A DNA stretch of 47,704 nt from a virus. Below the pieces are notes generated by a model. It did no database searches. It was not told the DNA's origin and saw only the letters and a list, made by a program, of their open reading frames with translations. This document shows, one piece after another, positions 29,697 to 39,247 of this stretch. A program made the position numbers and the translations under genes. The DNA lies in IMG/VR virus record IMGVR_UViG_3300021090_000037, positions 1 to 47,704 of that record. One strand, given 5' to 3'. Position 1 is the stretch's first letter; each line of letters starts with the position of its first letter.

Positions 29697-30462
29697 GGCC
29701 ACCTCTCAATCCTTTGATTTCCCTCCCATCCGGGACATCTTCATCCCCGATCCCGGAATGACTATCATCGACATCGACCTTGAAGGTGCGGACGCCCGAG
29801 TCGTTGCATGGAGGGTGAAGAGCGAGCGGCTGAAGAAAGCCTTCCGTGAGGGACTTAAAGTCCACGCCGTCAACGCAAAACTTATGTTCCCCTCTTCCGA
29901 ATGTGGGGAGGACGGGATGAAGGAGCCCACCTATACGAAGACAAAGAAATGTACCCACGGCACTAACTATGGCGTCACCGCCCCGACCATGTCCTCCCAC
30001 ACAGGCTTCCCCGTTCATGAGTGTAAATCCTTCATCATCCGATGGCTCCGTGCCAACCCCGAAATCGTCGAGTGGCATAAAGAAATCGAGTTTCTTATCC
30101 AACGCGATCGAGGAATCTCTAACCCCTTCGGATATAAGATCCGATGGTTCGATCGGCCTCACGCTCTCCGCAATAAAGGCCTTGCATGGGAGCCCCAGAG
30201 CGTTGTGGCTGAGGTTACATACCGAGTACTTCGCCGCCTTAGAAAAGAGGAGCCCCAAATTCAACCTCTCATGCAGGTTCACGACTCCCTCGTCCTTCAA
30301 TGCCGGACGATCAACCTTCAATCCTGCCTCCGAAACCTATATCGCATCTGCAATGATATCATCGTTCCTTATCCCGACCCGCTAATCATCCCCTGGGGGC
30401 TAAAGCTTTCCACCTCTTCCTGGGGGGAGGCGACTAAGGCGAAATGGGGAGATTATATTTAG
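29674..30462 (+). CDS. DNA polymerase I catalytic half (palm and fingers)
   Basis: 262 residues from ATG 29674 (GTG 29641 possible). After RDIFIPDPGM, motif A is IDLEGADAR (D35), motif B TKTKKCTHGTNYG (K91/K92, Y99, G100), motif C QVHDSLV (H203, D204), so all catalytic acids are present. It lacks its own thumb and exonuclease, which lie in the 27287 gene. The two must pair for activity. Its start lies inside the HD gene, so the three are translationally linked. Confidence 0.88.
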   Translation: MLHNPLHKATSQSFDFPPIRDIFIPDPGMTIIDIDLEGADARVVAWRVKSERLKKAFREGLKVHAVNAKLMFPSSECGEDGMKEPTYTKTKKCTHGTNYGVTAPTMSSHTGFPVHECKSFIIRWLRANPEIVEWHKEIEFLIQRDRGISNPFGYKIRWFDRPHALRNKGLAWEPQSVVAEVTYRVLRRLRKEEPQIQPLMQVHDSLVLQCRTINLQSCLRNLYRICNDIIVPYPDPLIIPWGLKLSTSSWGEATKAKWGDYI

Positions 30463-30471
30463 GGGAACCTC

Positions 30472-31692
30472 GTGGCAAAGCGCATCTTCGACAGCTGGTT
30501 TAACGGATATAGGAAATACACCTTCAACACTGAAGCCCCCGGAGCTTTCCATTGGTGGACGGCCGTCTCCACCATTGCCGGCGCCATGCAGAGGAAGGTT
30601 TATATCGACCAAAAGACCTTCGACTGGGTTCCGAATTTCTACATCTGCCTCGTCGGCCAGGCCGGGCTGGTCACAAAATCCACCTCCCTCCGCATGGGGG
30701 AGCAACTCCTCCGTAAGTTGGGGAAGAAGATCCGCTTCGGAAGTCAGTCCGGCTCCTGGCAGGCCATGGCGAAGGAGATACAGGACTCGAAGTATCAAAT
30801 CCAGGGAGGGTTAATGTCATGCCCCATAAGCTATTTCGTCTCCGAGTTCGGGACTTTTTTCGACCCGCAAAATCGCGAGCAGGTCGACTTCTTCGTCGAC
30901 TCCTGGGACGCGCAGAAGACAGGGTTCACGAGGTCAACGATATCCGGGGGACAGGTCGAAATCCAGTGCCCCTGTGTGAATATCCTTGCTGCGACCACCC
31001 CGACATGGATCAAGGAGAATTTCACCGCTACTATGGTGGGTGGCGGCTTTGCTTCACGCCTCATTTTTGTGCGCGGTCACGCCAAGAGAAAGCTTATCGC
31101 CTATCCCGGACTGGAGGAGACTGACGAGGACCATCTCAAGCTTCAAGAGCAACTCGTTTCTGACCTCAGACAAATAGGTGAGATGGAAGGCCCGATGCAC
31201 CTCACCCCCGAAGCGGTCGAATGGGGGAGGGACTGGTACCTCGGGCACTACACGAAGAAGCGCCAACTCTCCGGCGAGCGATTCGATGGGTACTACGCGA
31301 GGAAGCAAACCCACATGCACAAGCTCGCAATTATCCTCTCAGCCGCAGAGGGGAGTTCCATGAAGGTGGAGGTGAGGCATCTAAGCCAGGCGAACGATCA
31401 ACTTCTTCTCGTGGAGAAGGATCTCGCGAGCGTAATCGACAACGTAACCTCGAAACAAATCTCGACCACTCATAAGCGGGAGATCCTCTCGATCATACGC
31501 GGGGAGGGAGAGATAGATAGGGAGGAGCTTTACGCTCAGCTCTTCCAGATGATGTCCGGGCCGGACTTCGACAAAGGCCTATCTGACCTAATCAAAGCCC
31601 GGCAGATTACGATATCCCCACGGGGAGGAAAAACGCTCCTTACTATCAAGGATACCTCCCCCGTGGTCGTGCCGATTAAAAAGAAGGGATAG
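30472..31692 (+). CDS. DUF3987-type ATPase, putative replicative helicase
   Basis: 406 residues from GTG 30472 (AGGGGAA upstream). Walker A is GQAGLVTKST (62-71), with a Walker-B-like FVSEFGTF near 121-128 and a sensor-type NILAATTPTW. This fits the DUF3987 proteins found in phage replication modules, thought to act as primase-helicase ATPases. No separate primase was found. It is the last early gene, ending three bases before the right 33-nt hairpin region. Confidence 0.8.
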   Translation: MAKRIFDSWFNGYRKYTFNTEAPGAFHWWTAVSTIAGAMQRKVYIDQKTFDWVPNFYICLVGQAGLVTKSTSLRMGEQLLRKLGKKIRFGSQSGSWQAMAKEIQDSKYQIQGGLMSCPISYFVSEFGTFFDPQNREQVDFFVDSWDAQKTGFTRSTISGGQVEIQCPCVNILAATTPTWIKENFTATMVGGGFASRLIFVRGHAKRKLIAYPGLEETDEDHLKLQEQLVSDLRQIGEMEGPMHLTPEAVEWGRDWYLGHYTKKRQLSGERFDGYYARKQTHMHKLAIILSAAEGSSMKVEVRHLSQANDQLLLVEKDLASVIDNVTSKQISTTHKREILSIIRGEGEIDREELYAQLFQMMSGPDFDKGLSDLIKARQITISPRGGKTLLTIKDTSPVVVPIKKKG

Positions 31693-31695
31693 GTC

Positions 31696-31739
31696 GTAGG
31701 AAGTGGGCAATCTGCAATCTGATAATCGCCCACTTCTAC
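31696..31739. terminator. Hairpin between convergent blocks; contains right 33-nt element
   Basis: A 12-bp stem GTAG(g)AAGTGGGC (31696-31708)/GCCCACTTCTAC (31728-31739) with a 19-base loop. The inner AGTGGGC/GCCCACT core (31702-31734) is the third copy of the 33-nt element. No T tract follows in either direction. Both the early gene and the giant late gene end beside it, so it may act as a bidirectional transcript end. Confidence 0.65.
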
Positions 31740-34700
31740 CTACCTCGGCACCTTCTCCCTACGGGTCACAGCTTCAGGATAAAGCCTATCAACCTGACCT
31801 GTGACCCCCCTCACCGCCTTATTGACCGGGACGCCCGCTTCCTTAAATTTCAGATTGCGTCCCTGCGCCTGCATGGATTTCTTGAGCGTATCGTTCGTTA
31901 TCCGCAGCGCCTTGTCCGGGGCCTCTTCATTAAACCCCCTGATCGCTTTGACAGCGTCCTCAATCCCCTCCTTATCCTTAAGCCTCTTCGCCCGGAACAA
32001 CTCCTGCGTGAGGATCTGCCTCTGCCCCAGCCAATACCTCTGCACCTCCATCTGAGCGCGGGAGTAATCCCACTGCCGGGAGAGTTTCGCAGGGTTAAAC
32101 CCGGCCGCGACGGAGGCAATATCCATCTGGTCGCTCATATCATTTGGATCGAACGAAACGACCGTTGCCCCGGACCTATCCCTTTCCCTCTGCTCCGCCA
32201 TAAGCCGCGAGCTTTTCATCATCGCCCGGAGCGCCCGGGGGAACGTCCTTTCCCACCTCTTCACATCATCGGCCGGGAGGGAATGATCCATGACCGACTG
32301 GTAGATATTGAACGGGACCCCAAGCCACGGGCCAGCAACCTCGCTCGTCACCTGCCCGACAGTCTCCCTCCAGGAGGAACTATCCGGGTTAATCATCCCT
32401 TTAAGTCCGGGGATGAGTTTCCCCATCGACAGGCTTCCCGAAAGGTCAGGCGTAGCGGAGGGTATCCCTAACCCATTCAACGCTGCGGGTATGCCGAACC
32501 CGATGCGAGAGGCCCCATGCAACACAATATCCCCCGTATTCCCCTCGGTCCAATCCGCCATCATCGTCCGAATCATTTTCTCAAAATCGAAGCTCATTCC
32601 GAACTGACGGAGCAACCACTTCATCAGCTCATTTGCATCGTCCGCACCGGGGAGCCCCATCAACCCAGCCGTCGCAGCTAGACCGAGCAGCATCCTCACC
32701 TGCACTCCTCTATCCTGCTTGAAGAGGAAGAATAGCATATTCTGAAGATAGCTCTTAAACATCAAGAGCACGCCCCTCGGCCCGGACATCAGCTTCGGTC
32801 TGGCCCAACGGGAGTATTCAAATTGAGTCGTTCTGACCGCGTCAGCCGCGACCATATACGCCCGGAGATGCGGCTCATCCCACCCCCGGTCCACACGCAG
32901 TTGGTCAGCTTCCTGCTGGTTCCCCGCCATGACCTCATTAACATGAGCACTGTTATTGTCTGCGAGCGCCATCTTATAAGCTGCTCTAAACGTAACCGCC
33001 CGGTTGAACTTTTCAGCGAGGGAGAACGGCGCTGTCCCCCACTGCCCGAGCCGGCGAAGACCTTGCCCGAACTTACTCGTCGATAGGGTCCTTTGCAGTA
33101 CGCTCCCTTGTGATATGGCGGCCAGCTCTTGCGCAAAGCCATCGTCAAGGAGGCGGGACTCATGGGCCTCCTCAATGGCTTCCGAAAGTATGCCCTCATC
33201 CTTCGGCTGAACTCCTCGCAGTTCATTGAAATAATCCTTGCTCACATCCCGGAAGGCGGCCGTCACCTTCCCCATCGTGGTCAGATCGCCGAACTTAGCC
33301 GCGAGGTACGGCATCGCCACCATCGGAACCTGCGTGAGGTTCACGAACGCCGTCGCCGGGACGAACGCAAAATACCACAGATACCCAATCGCCCTCATCT
33401 CCGCCCAATCGGTCGAGGGCTTCATCAACTCCTCATAATGCCGCGTCATGTAATCCGCGATACGAGTTCGAGCATCTTGAGAGATAGGGCTCCCGCTATT
33501 CCGGACGTCTTTAATCGCCCCTTCGAGCCGCTTTGTATATTCCTGCCTCGCGACGAACCGAGCCGCTCGTGCGAAGTAAGTTCCGTAAGCGCGAAGACCA
33601 TCTGCAGAAAAGCCCGGCGTGTTCGCGCGCTCGAGCAACTGACGACGAAAGGAAGTAGTCGGAGCCGCTTGGAGGGCCAGTGCCTCCAGGAGTTTCTTAT
33701 CCTTCTTTTGCTGCGCCGTAAGGTCGGGCTTATCAAGGCCAAGCGCGCTCTCGATATTTCTGAGCGCAAATGCCGGAAGCCCCTGCCATTGCTGGAGGGT
33801 AGGAGAGAGTTCATCTTCGACAATCGAGTTGTCCGCAGGGACTTTATATGTCTTCTCGATCGCGACGACAGCACCATCTCGTTCCTTCTTCGACGAGAAG
33901 GCTTCGAAATGAAGGACCTCTCCTTTGTTATTCCTCACCGTCACGACATACTTCCCAAACCTCATATGCGGGAAATACGGCCGGGCCTTCATCTGAGCCA
34001 CTTCCCCCGAAATGCTCTTCACCTCCTTCGCAAGTTCGAGGGGGTCCTGTATCGTCTCAATTGCCTTTTGAGTCGACACCTCCTCAAGGTAGGACAGGAA
34101 CTGTAGGAAATCTTGACGAATATTAACATATGCGTCGAACGCGGCCTTTTGCAGCCCGTGCTTTTTGACGAGGGTAAGAAGCTCCTGCTCCGTCGGCCAA
34201 CGGGTTTCATGATCCTCCTTCTGTTTCGCCGTGAGGTAGGTCATTTGATCAAGCTCGAAGAGAAGCTTGAACAGCGCATCGGACTGAGCCTTGCCCAGCG
34301 CATGCACTTCCCTTACGCGTGAGTCGGCCAGCGACGCCCAGCTAAGCGCCGTGTTTTCCATGGCCCGGTTAAGGGACTTATACGCCTGTAGACCCGCTAT
34401 ATGGGGGTTCAGGTCGGCCATCTGATGGATACCTAAGATCCATTCCATCATGGTGTTATGTCGATCGGCGACGGCCAGAAGCCCCTTAATCTTTGCCCTA
34501 TCCGCATGGGCATCTTTCGGGAAGATCTTGAGCAGTTGCTTCACCCGGAAGGTAGAGGCTCTTTCCGGGAACATCGTAACACTCTCATCAAGCCCGAGGG
34601 TTTTGGCGTTCTTCACATTCCTCGCAATAGAGTCATTCAACGCCCGACGGGTAGGCTCGGATAGGAAAGGTTCCTCCTGCGTGACCTTTCCCCTCTGCAT

Positions 34701-37700
34701 GAGCTTCTCAAGCCACTCCTGCACGATGAATTCTGGCCGGCCGAGGTTAAGATCATTCCGATAAGGAGCTTCCTTATTCTTTATCCTCGTAATAATTCCA
34801 TCGATGAAGTCTTTGATCTTCCCCGCAGTTGTACGGAAGAATTTCTCCACCGGCCCGACAGGGGTATGAGGCTGCACCATCCAGCGGGTGATATTCGAGA
34901 CGAGCCACTCTTCGAAGTTGTACGCCGCCCTATGACGCCCGCGTTGCTCCCCAATCGTTCGCTCAAGAATAGGATGGGCGACAACCCTCGCGAGTTGGGT
35001 CGCTTTGTTCTGCCCTTGAGAAGCATGCCGTTCGCGACGATACGCCACCTTAAACAGCTCTTGCTGCGGCGTACCCATCCTCTCCCATTCGTACGAAGCG
35101 ATGATCTTCGACGCCTCATGGGCGACATCCGTTACGAACTCTGCAACACGCTCATCCTCTGTGAACATCTTCGTCGTCGGAACGCCGAGGGATTGCGCAG
35201 CCTTTCCAGCAGCGGAGAGGTTAAGCTTCACCACCGGCGGAGGAACTGTATCCCCCTTCTCCGCTTTTGTATACGCGAGGGTATCCTGTCCAACAAGGTT
35301 ATCACTCCGAGCGAGGTTGCCCGCAGTTACCTCATCCTCCATCTTATTCGTGAGATCTTCAAACCCTCCCGCCTCTTGAAATTCCCACACACCTCCCTTG
35401 CCCTGCTTCTCAATGAGGTGGGTTGCACCCGGATATGTCGCGTCAAAATCTGCACGTGACATGTTCTTCAGGGAGGAATCCTTCAACCCCGAGAGCTTAA
35501 TCACCGGCTGAATTCGATACGCATCCCCTCTCTTCTGCCCCGGCTCTCGTTTCGAAACGAAGAACTGCTTCTCCCCCTCCGGTCGTTTGATGAGGGGCTT
35601 CTGCCCAGCGGTTTGCCTCGCATAAAACCACGGATCGACCTGGATAACCGACCGGGGCTGAGGCTGTCCATTCTCCTTAAGAACGACAGACTTCTCATCG
35701 TATAAGGTCCCACGTCCATTCAAGCTCCCCGGCGCGACGATTTCAACCGCCACGTCCGTCCGGATCGCCATAGATTTGAAGATATCCCGGATCATATCCC
35801 CAATAGGAGAAATACCTGGGACGTCTGTCCCGCCAGTTCCCATACCTTTCAGTCCCGCGAGGATACGTCGCACCGAGGTATTATGAAACTGCGACATAAA
35901 CGCCTTCTGCACGGCGGGAGTTTGGAAGATTATCCTCTTCGCAACCCTCGGTTCCCCCGTCCGCTTCGACCGGGATCGGATGATTTTCTGTAGGTCTTTA
36001 TCCTTCCCGGCTGAGGGTTCGGTAATCTCAATCCCCTCCGCAAACCCGTTCGGAGCTAGCTTGCGTAGGAGAGCAAAATTAGGAGTATCAGCTGTGACAT
36101 CGAGGCGGAGGCCTCTATCCACCAGAGACATGAACCGCTCGACCGAAGCCTTTGGAAATTTCTGGAAGCCTTTTGAAACACGACCTGTCCCCTGGAGAAA
36201 TTGTACAAACTCTTTAAGCAGGTTCTTCTGGGTCGGAACGTCCGTGACCCCCTCAAACCTAATCCCCTTCGCCTTAGCCCGGCCGACGTCAAGCTTACGC
36301 GAGATCTGCTGGTCCGCCTGTACCTGACGGGAAAGATCCTGCGTGGGGAAGGCTGTTACGTCGCCCGGACGTACCCGCTCGAGGTCGATGGTTTTCCCTC
36401 TCCCCTCGTCCTCACCAGATAGGCGAGAAAGAACGAAGAAACTCTTCCCATTATCCCTTGTCCGTGTCTCCTTCAGCTCCGCCTTACTCCGCATGGAGGA
36501 CAGGTCAGAGGAAGCCTGCGCCTCCATGAGCTGCGTGTGCTTCTTCGGGTCGCGGAGAACGATCTGGGAGTCAGGAAAGGGCTCAACCCTGGCGCCATTA
36601 TCCATGGCCTGACGGTAGAAGACGGCAGCTTTTGCCAGCGCATTCTCCCTCGCCTGGGGAGTTGTCCCGGTTTTCCCCTTATCCCTCCACTTGATCGCCT
36701 CAACGAGGTTATTCGCCGCCTCCTTTAGCGTGTTCTGGTCGAGGAAATCCACCCGCGAGTCCGCGATGCTCGACGGAAGATCCTCGACAGAAACGGAGAT
36801 ATCCCCCCGATTGACCTTATCCGGGTCGAGGCGGAGATAGGATGTTACCTTGGCGTTAGCGCCATCGTTAAGAGCTTGATCCTGACTCCCAAACGTAAGC
36901 TCCGTGCCCGGAATAGCTGCGGCAAAGAGGCCACGACGGCGGATGTCCACTGTGCCTTGGAGCGCGTCGAGTTCTGCGATGTTGGCCACTCCGACAGTGG
37001 CATCGAGTCCGGGTAGAGAGGCGTCAATCGCAGCTTCAGGTCCCGTAGTAGGGAGTTCGTCGGGACCCTGACCGGTAAGATATGGAACATCCCCCGCAGC
37101 CTTCCGAACATCAGAATCTTTAAGCGCCTCATCTGGATGTGACCCATGATAAAGGGAGAAAAACCCGCCGCCGATACCACCTGCAACGAGGGAGTTCAGC
37201 CGGCGGGAATTTGCCTCGGGGGATAGGTAGCCGTAATTCTCGTCAATGTAGCTCCGGGTGATAATGTCAGCTTCTTCCTGAAGGGCTTCTGTCCCGCCCT
37301 CGGTCGCAGCACCAACTCCCAGCTTTCCGAGCCGTCCGCTTCCTTGGTATATACGATCAAGGAGGTGAGTTGCTTGATTGCCGGTAAGTCCAAGGGATTT
37401 TCCTAACATAAGAGGGAAGACACTTTCAAGCGCACCCTTGGCCGAGCCGGCGAGGAGAGACGCCCCCGTATAGATGTCTTTTTGGGAGTCCCATAGCTCC
37501 TGCCCAGTCGCAGCGCTCTCTATTCCTGCCGCAGTCGCCACGGCTCCCGCTGTCGAGGCGGGAATGGAGTTGATAATCGCACTCCTCGTCGCCGCCTGGA
37601 CACCCTTCTTCGCGAGCATCCCTGCCAGCATGTCCGCCGCGCCCGCTCCCGACATGATCGCCGCAATGAACGGGACAGTTTCGCCTATCGTCCCGGCTGT

Positions 37701-38114
37701 ATACCTCAGCCAGGTAGACGGGTCCATGAGCTTGAGCTGCTCGATAGAGGCTATACCTCTTTGCGCCCCACCAGAAGCTATATCGGAGGAGGTCTGCATG
37801 AGCGCCTCATCGAGCCCGTGCGTATCCGCCCCAGTCCAGTCTTCAACCTTCCTCACCCCAAACGAAGCAAGAGCAGGAGCGGTCGAAACCACCTGCCTCA
37901 CGCCTTGTTGAATACCTGCCCCGAGTTCTCCTAGCCAGGTCTCCGCCTTCGCGTTTCCAAATAACGTTGAACTCTCCGGATGTGGAGATTTGTCGCGGAT
38001 ATCCACGGCTTTCACTTCCGGAGCTTCTGACCTGAATTCGGCCCACGGATCATGCTCGGCCGGAGCCTGTGCATTCACCGCCCTAAATTCAGCCCATGGG
38101 TCATTCTCAGCCAT
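31740..38114 (-). CDS. Giant internal virion protein
   Basis: 2124 residues and last gene of the late block. Two DPWAEFR repeats open it (residues about 5-11 and 22-28). An Ala/Gly-rich hydrophobic part (about 140-215) follows, then long helical regions, and a C-terminal part with YLWYFAFVPATAFVNLTQVP and MLFFLFKQDRGVQVRMLLGL, resembling large polyvalent protein (LPD38-like) segments. The size and order match the ejection proteins of podoviruses that enter the host with the DNA. No lysozyme motif recognised. Family naming is by recall. Confidence 0.75.
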   Translation of the reverse strand: MAENDPWAEFRAVNAQAPAEHDPWAEFRSEAPEVKAVDIRDKSPHPESSTLFGNAKAETWLGELGAGIQQGVRQVVSTAPALASFGVRKVEDWTGADTHGLDEALMQTSSDIASGGAQRGIASIEQLKLMDPSTWLRYTAGTIGETVPFIAAIMSGAGAADMLAGMLAKKGVQAATRSAIINSIPASTAGAVATAAGIESAATGQELWDSQKDIYTGASLLAGSAKGALESVFPLMLGKSLGLTGNQATHLLDRIYQGSGRLGKLGVGAATEGGTEALQEEADIITRSYIDENYGYLSPEANSRRLNSLVAGGIGGGFFSLYHGSHPDEALKDSDVRKAAGDVPYLTGQGPDELPTTGPEAAIDASLPGLDATVGVANIAELDALQGTVDIRRRGLFAAAIPGTELTFGSQDQALNDGANAKVTSYLRLDPDKVNRGDISVSVEDLPSSIADSRVDFLDQNTLKEAANNLVEAIKWRDKGKTGTTPQARENALAKAAVFYRQAMDNGARVEPFPDSQIVLRDPKKHTQLMEAQASSDLSSMRSKAELKETRTRDNGKSFFVLSRLSGEDEGRGKTIDLERVRPGDVTAFPTQDLSRQVQADQQISRKLDVGRAKAKGIRFEGVTDVPTQKNLLKEFVQFLQGTGRVSKGFQKFPKASVERFMSLVDRGLRLDVTADTPNFALLRKLAPNGFAEGIEITEPSAGKDKDLQKIIRSRSKRTGEPRVAKRIIFQTPAVQKAFMSQFHNTSVRRILAGLKGMGTGGTDVPGISPIGDMIRDIFKSMAIRTDVAVEIVAPGSLNGRGTLYDEKSVVLKENGQPQPRSVIQVDPWFYARQTAGQKPLIKRPEGEKQFFVSKREPGQKRGDAYRIQPVIKLSGLKDSSLKNMSRADFDATYPGATHLIEKQGKGGVWEFQEAGGFEDLTNKMEDEVTAGNLARSDNLVGQDTLAYTKAEKGDTVPPPVVKLNLSAAGKAAQSLGVPTTKMFTEDERVAEFVTDVAHEASKIIASYEWERMGTPQQELFKVAYRRERHASQGQNKATQLARVVAHPILERTIGEQRGRHRAAYNFEEWLVSNITRWMVQPHTPVGPVEKFFRTTAGKIKDFIDGIITRIKNKEAPYRNDLNLGRPEFIVQEWLEKLMQRGKVTQEEPFLSEPTRRALNDSIARNVKNAKTLGLDESVTMFPERASTFRVKQLLKIFPKDAHADRAKIKGLLAVADRHNTMMEWILGIHQMADLNPHIAGLQAYKSLNRAMENTALSWASLADSRVREVHALGKAQSDALFKLLFELDQMTYLTAKQKEDHETRWPTEQELLTLVKKHGLQKAAFDAYVNIRQDFLQFLSYLEEVSTQKAIETIQDPLELAKEVKSISGEVAQMKARPYFPHMRFGKYVVTVRNNKGEVLHFEAFSSKKERDGAVVAIEKTYKVPADNSIVEDELSPTLQQWQGLPAFALRNIESALGLDKPDLTAQQKKDKKLLEALALQAAPTTSFRRQLLERANTPGFSADGLRAYGTYFARAARFVARQEYTKRLEGAIKDVRNSGSPISQDARTRIADYMTRHYEELMKPSTDWAEMRAIGYLWYFAFVPATAFVNLTQVPMVAMPYLAAKFGDLTTMGKVTAAFRDVSKDYFNELRGVQPKDEGILSEAIEEAHESRLLDDGFAQELAAISQGSVLQRTLSTSKFGQGLRRLGQWGTAPFSLAEKFNRAVTFRAAYKMALADNNSAHVNEVMAGNQQEADQLRVDRGWDEPHLRAYMVAADAVRTTQFEYSRWARPKLMSGPRGVLLMFKSYLQNMLFFLFKQDRGVQVRMLLGLAATAGLMGLPGADDANELMKWLLRQFGMSFDFEKMIRTMMADWTEGNTGDIVLHGASRIGFGIPAALNGLGIPSATPDLSGSLSMGKLIPGLKGMINPDSSSWRETVGQVTSEVAGPWLGVPFNIYQSVMDHSLPADDVKRWERTFPRALRAMMKSSRLMAEQRERDRSGATVVSFDPNDMSDQMDIASVAAGFNPAKLSRQWDYSRAQMEVQRYWLGQRQILTQELFRAKRLKDKEGIEDAVKAIRGFNEEAPDKALRITNDTLKKSMQAQGRNLKFKEAGVPVNKAVRGVTGQVDRLYPEAVTRREKVPR

Positions 38115-39247
38115 TACGGGGCAACCCCTCTAGTTACTTTTCCATTATGCTCGAAGAGGAATTTTGTTCCACTTGGGAGCTTCTTCGCATCCGCAGGAGT
38201 TTTGATAAACGGAAGACTATCTAACGTCTCCGTCCCCCCCACATTTGGAGCCGTCGCAGGTTTCGCCGGAATGTCCAGCTTCTGCGCCTCGGCGAGGATC
38301 GTATTAAACTTCTCCGTCGGATCGATGTCGCCTGTTCCGAGGATGTCCTCCTGGTTAAGGGTTTTCAGCCGTTGGGCGAGGTAGAGCTTACCCTTCGGCC
38401 CGAGATTCGCAGAGGCGGCGGCTTCGTCGAGGGTCGTGGGTTGTTTTCCCTTCAACCTCTTAGACCGGGAGGACTCCCCCGATGCGAGGTCCTCGGCAGA
38501 TGCCCGATAGTTCGCGGCCTTCGCTTTCGACTCCTCAATATCCGCCCCAGTCTTCCCCGTCTTGAGCTTCTGGTTCGCCGCCTCGGTTTGAATTCCCCTC
38601 TGTCGATCTTCCTCGTTGGTGTTGAGCTGCTGCGCCCGTCCGGCTGCGGCTGCACCGCCTCCCACAGCTTGCCCTATCTGGGAAAGGGAGTTTCCCCAAC
38701 TCGGGGTCATCAGGTTCAACCCGATCTGGAGCATCATAGCTTTGAGTGGATCAGCGACTTGAGAGGCTCCCCCAACCGGAACCCTTAGCGTCCCATCGGG
38801 ACCTGGTACCGCCGCTCCGCCAGGACCACCTCCTCCTGCGAACGGGTTTCTTTCAGGTAGAGGAGGGCCCTCTCCCTCTTCGTCTTCTCCTGGAATATTT
38901 TCCGCCGGAGTTTCTTCTTCGCTTTTCGCAGTTGCGTCCTTTTTTTCAGGAAGGGGAACGTCAGATGAGGGAGCATTGTAGTACCTCCTCGCTTCAGCCT
39001 CAGCCTTATCACCTTTCAATTTCGTCACGGCGGGGGAGTCACCCGTAAGTCCGAAGGTCAAGCCCCCCATGCTTGGCCCTTGGAGGATAGAGTTGAGGAA
39101 GCCTGCTCCGGGAGAAGGGGGAGGAGCTGCACCTCTCAACGGGTTCGGAGAAGGCACCCCCGGTCCTACCTCCGGGGTCGCAGGCGGGCTCCCGAATAGC
39201 CAGTCCAAAATCCCCGGCATCTGCCCGAGTGGAGGATTTGCAGCCAT
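38114..39247 (-). CDS. Gly/Pro-rich virion protein
   Basis: 377 residues. Disordered N-terminal half (PPATPEVGPGVPSPNPLRGA, LPERNPFAGGGGPGGA), then a helical part (MMLQIGLNLMTPSWGNSLSQ, AAGRAQQLNTNEEDRQRGIQ) and a compact end. It overlaps the giant gene by one base and is likely an internal or ejection-complex protein. It shares the RNPF tag with its neighbours. Unrecognised family. Confidence 0.7.
   Translation of the reverse strand: MAANPPLGQMPGILDWLFGSPPATPEVGPGVPSPNPLRGAAPPPSPGAGFLNSILQGPSMGGLTFGLTGDSPAVTKLKGDKAEAEARRYYNAPSSDVPLPEKKDATAKSEEETPAENIPGEDEEGEGPPLPERNPFAGGGGPGGAAVPGPDGTLRVPVGGASQVADPLKAMMLQIGLNLMTPSWGNSLSQIGQAVGGGAAAAGRAQQLNTNEEDRQRGIQTEAANQKLKTGKTGADIEESKAKAANYRASAEDLASGESSRSKRLKGKQPTTLDEAAASANLGPKGKLYLAQRLKTLNQEDILGTGDIDPTEKFNTILAEAQKLDIPAKPATAPNVGGTETLDSLPFIKTPADAKKLPSGTKFLFEHNGKVTRGVAP

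Noticed and set aside
33129-34106. 325-residue plus-strand ORF
   Set aside because: Opposite the giant virion gene, with no domain and no ribosome site of note.
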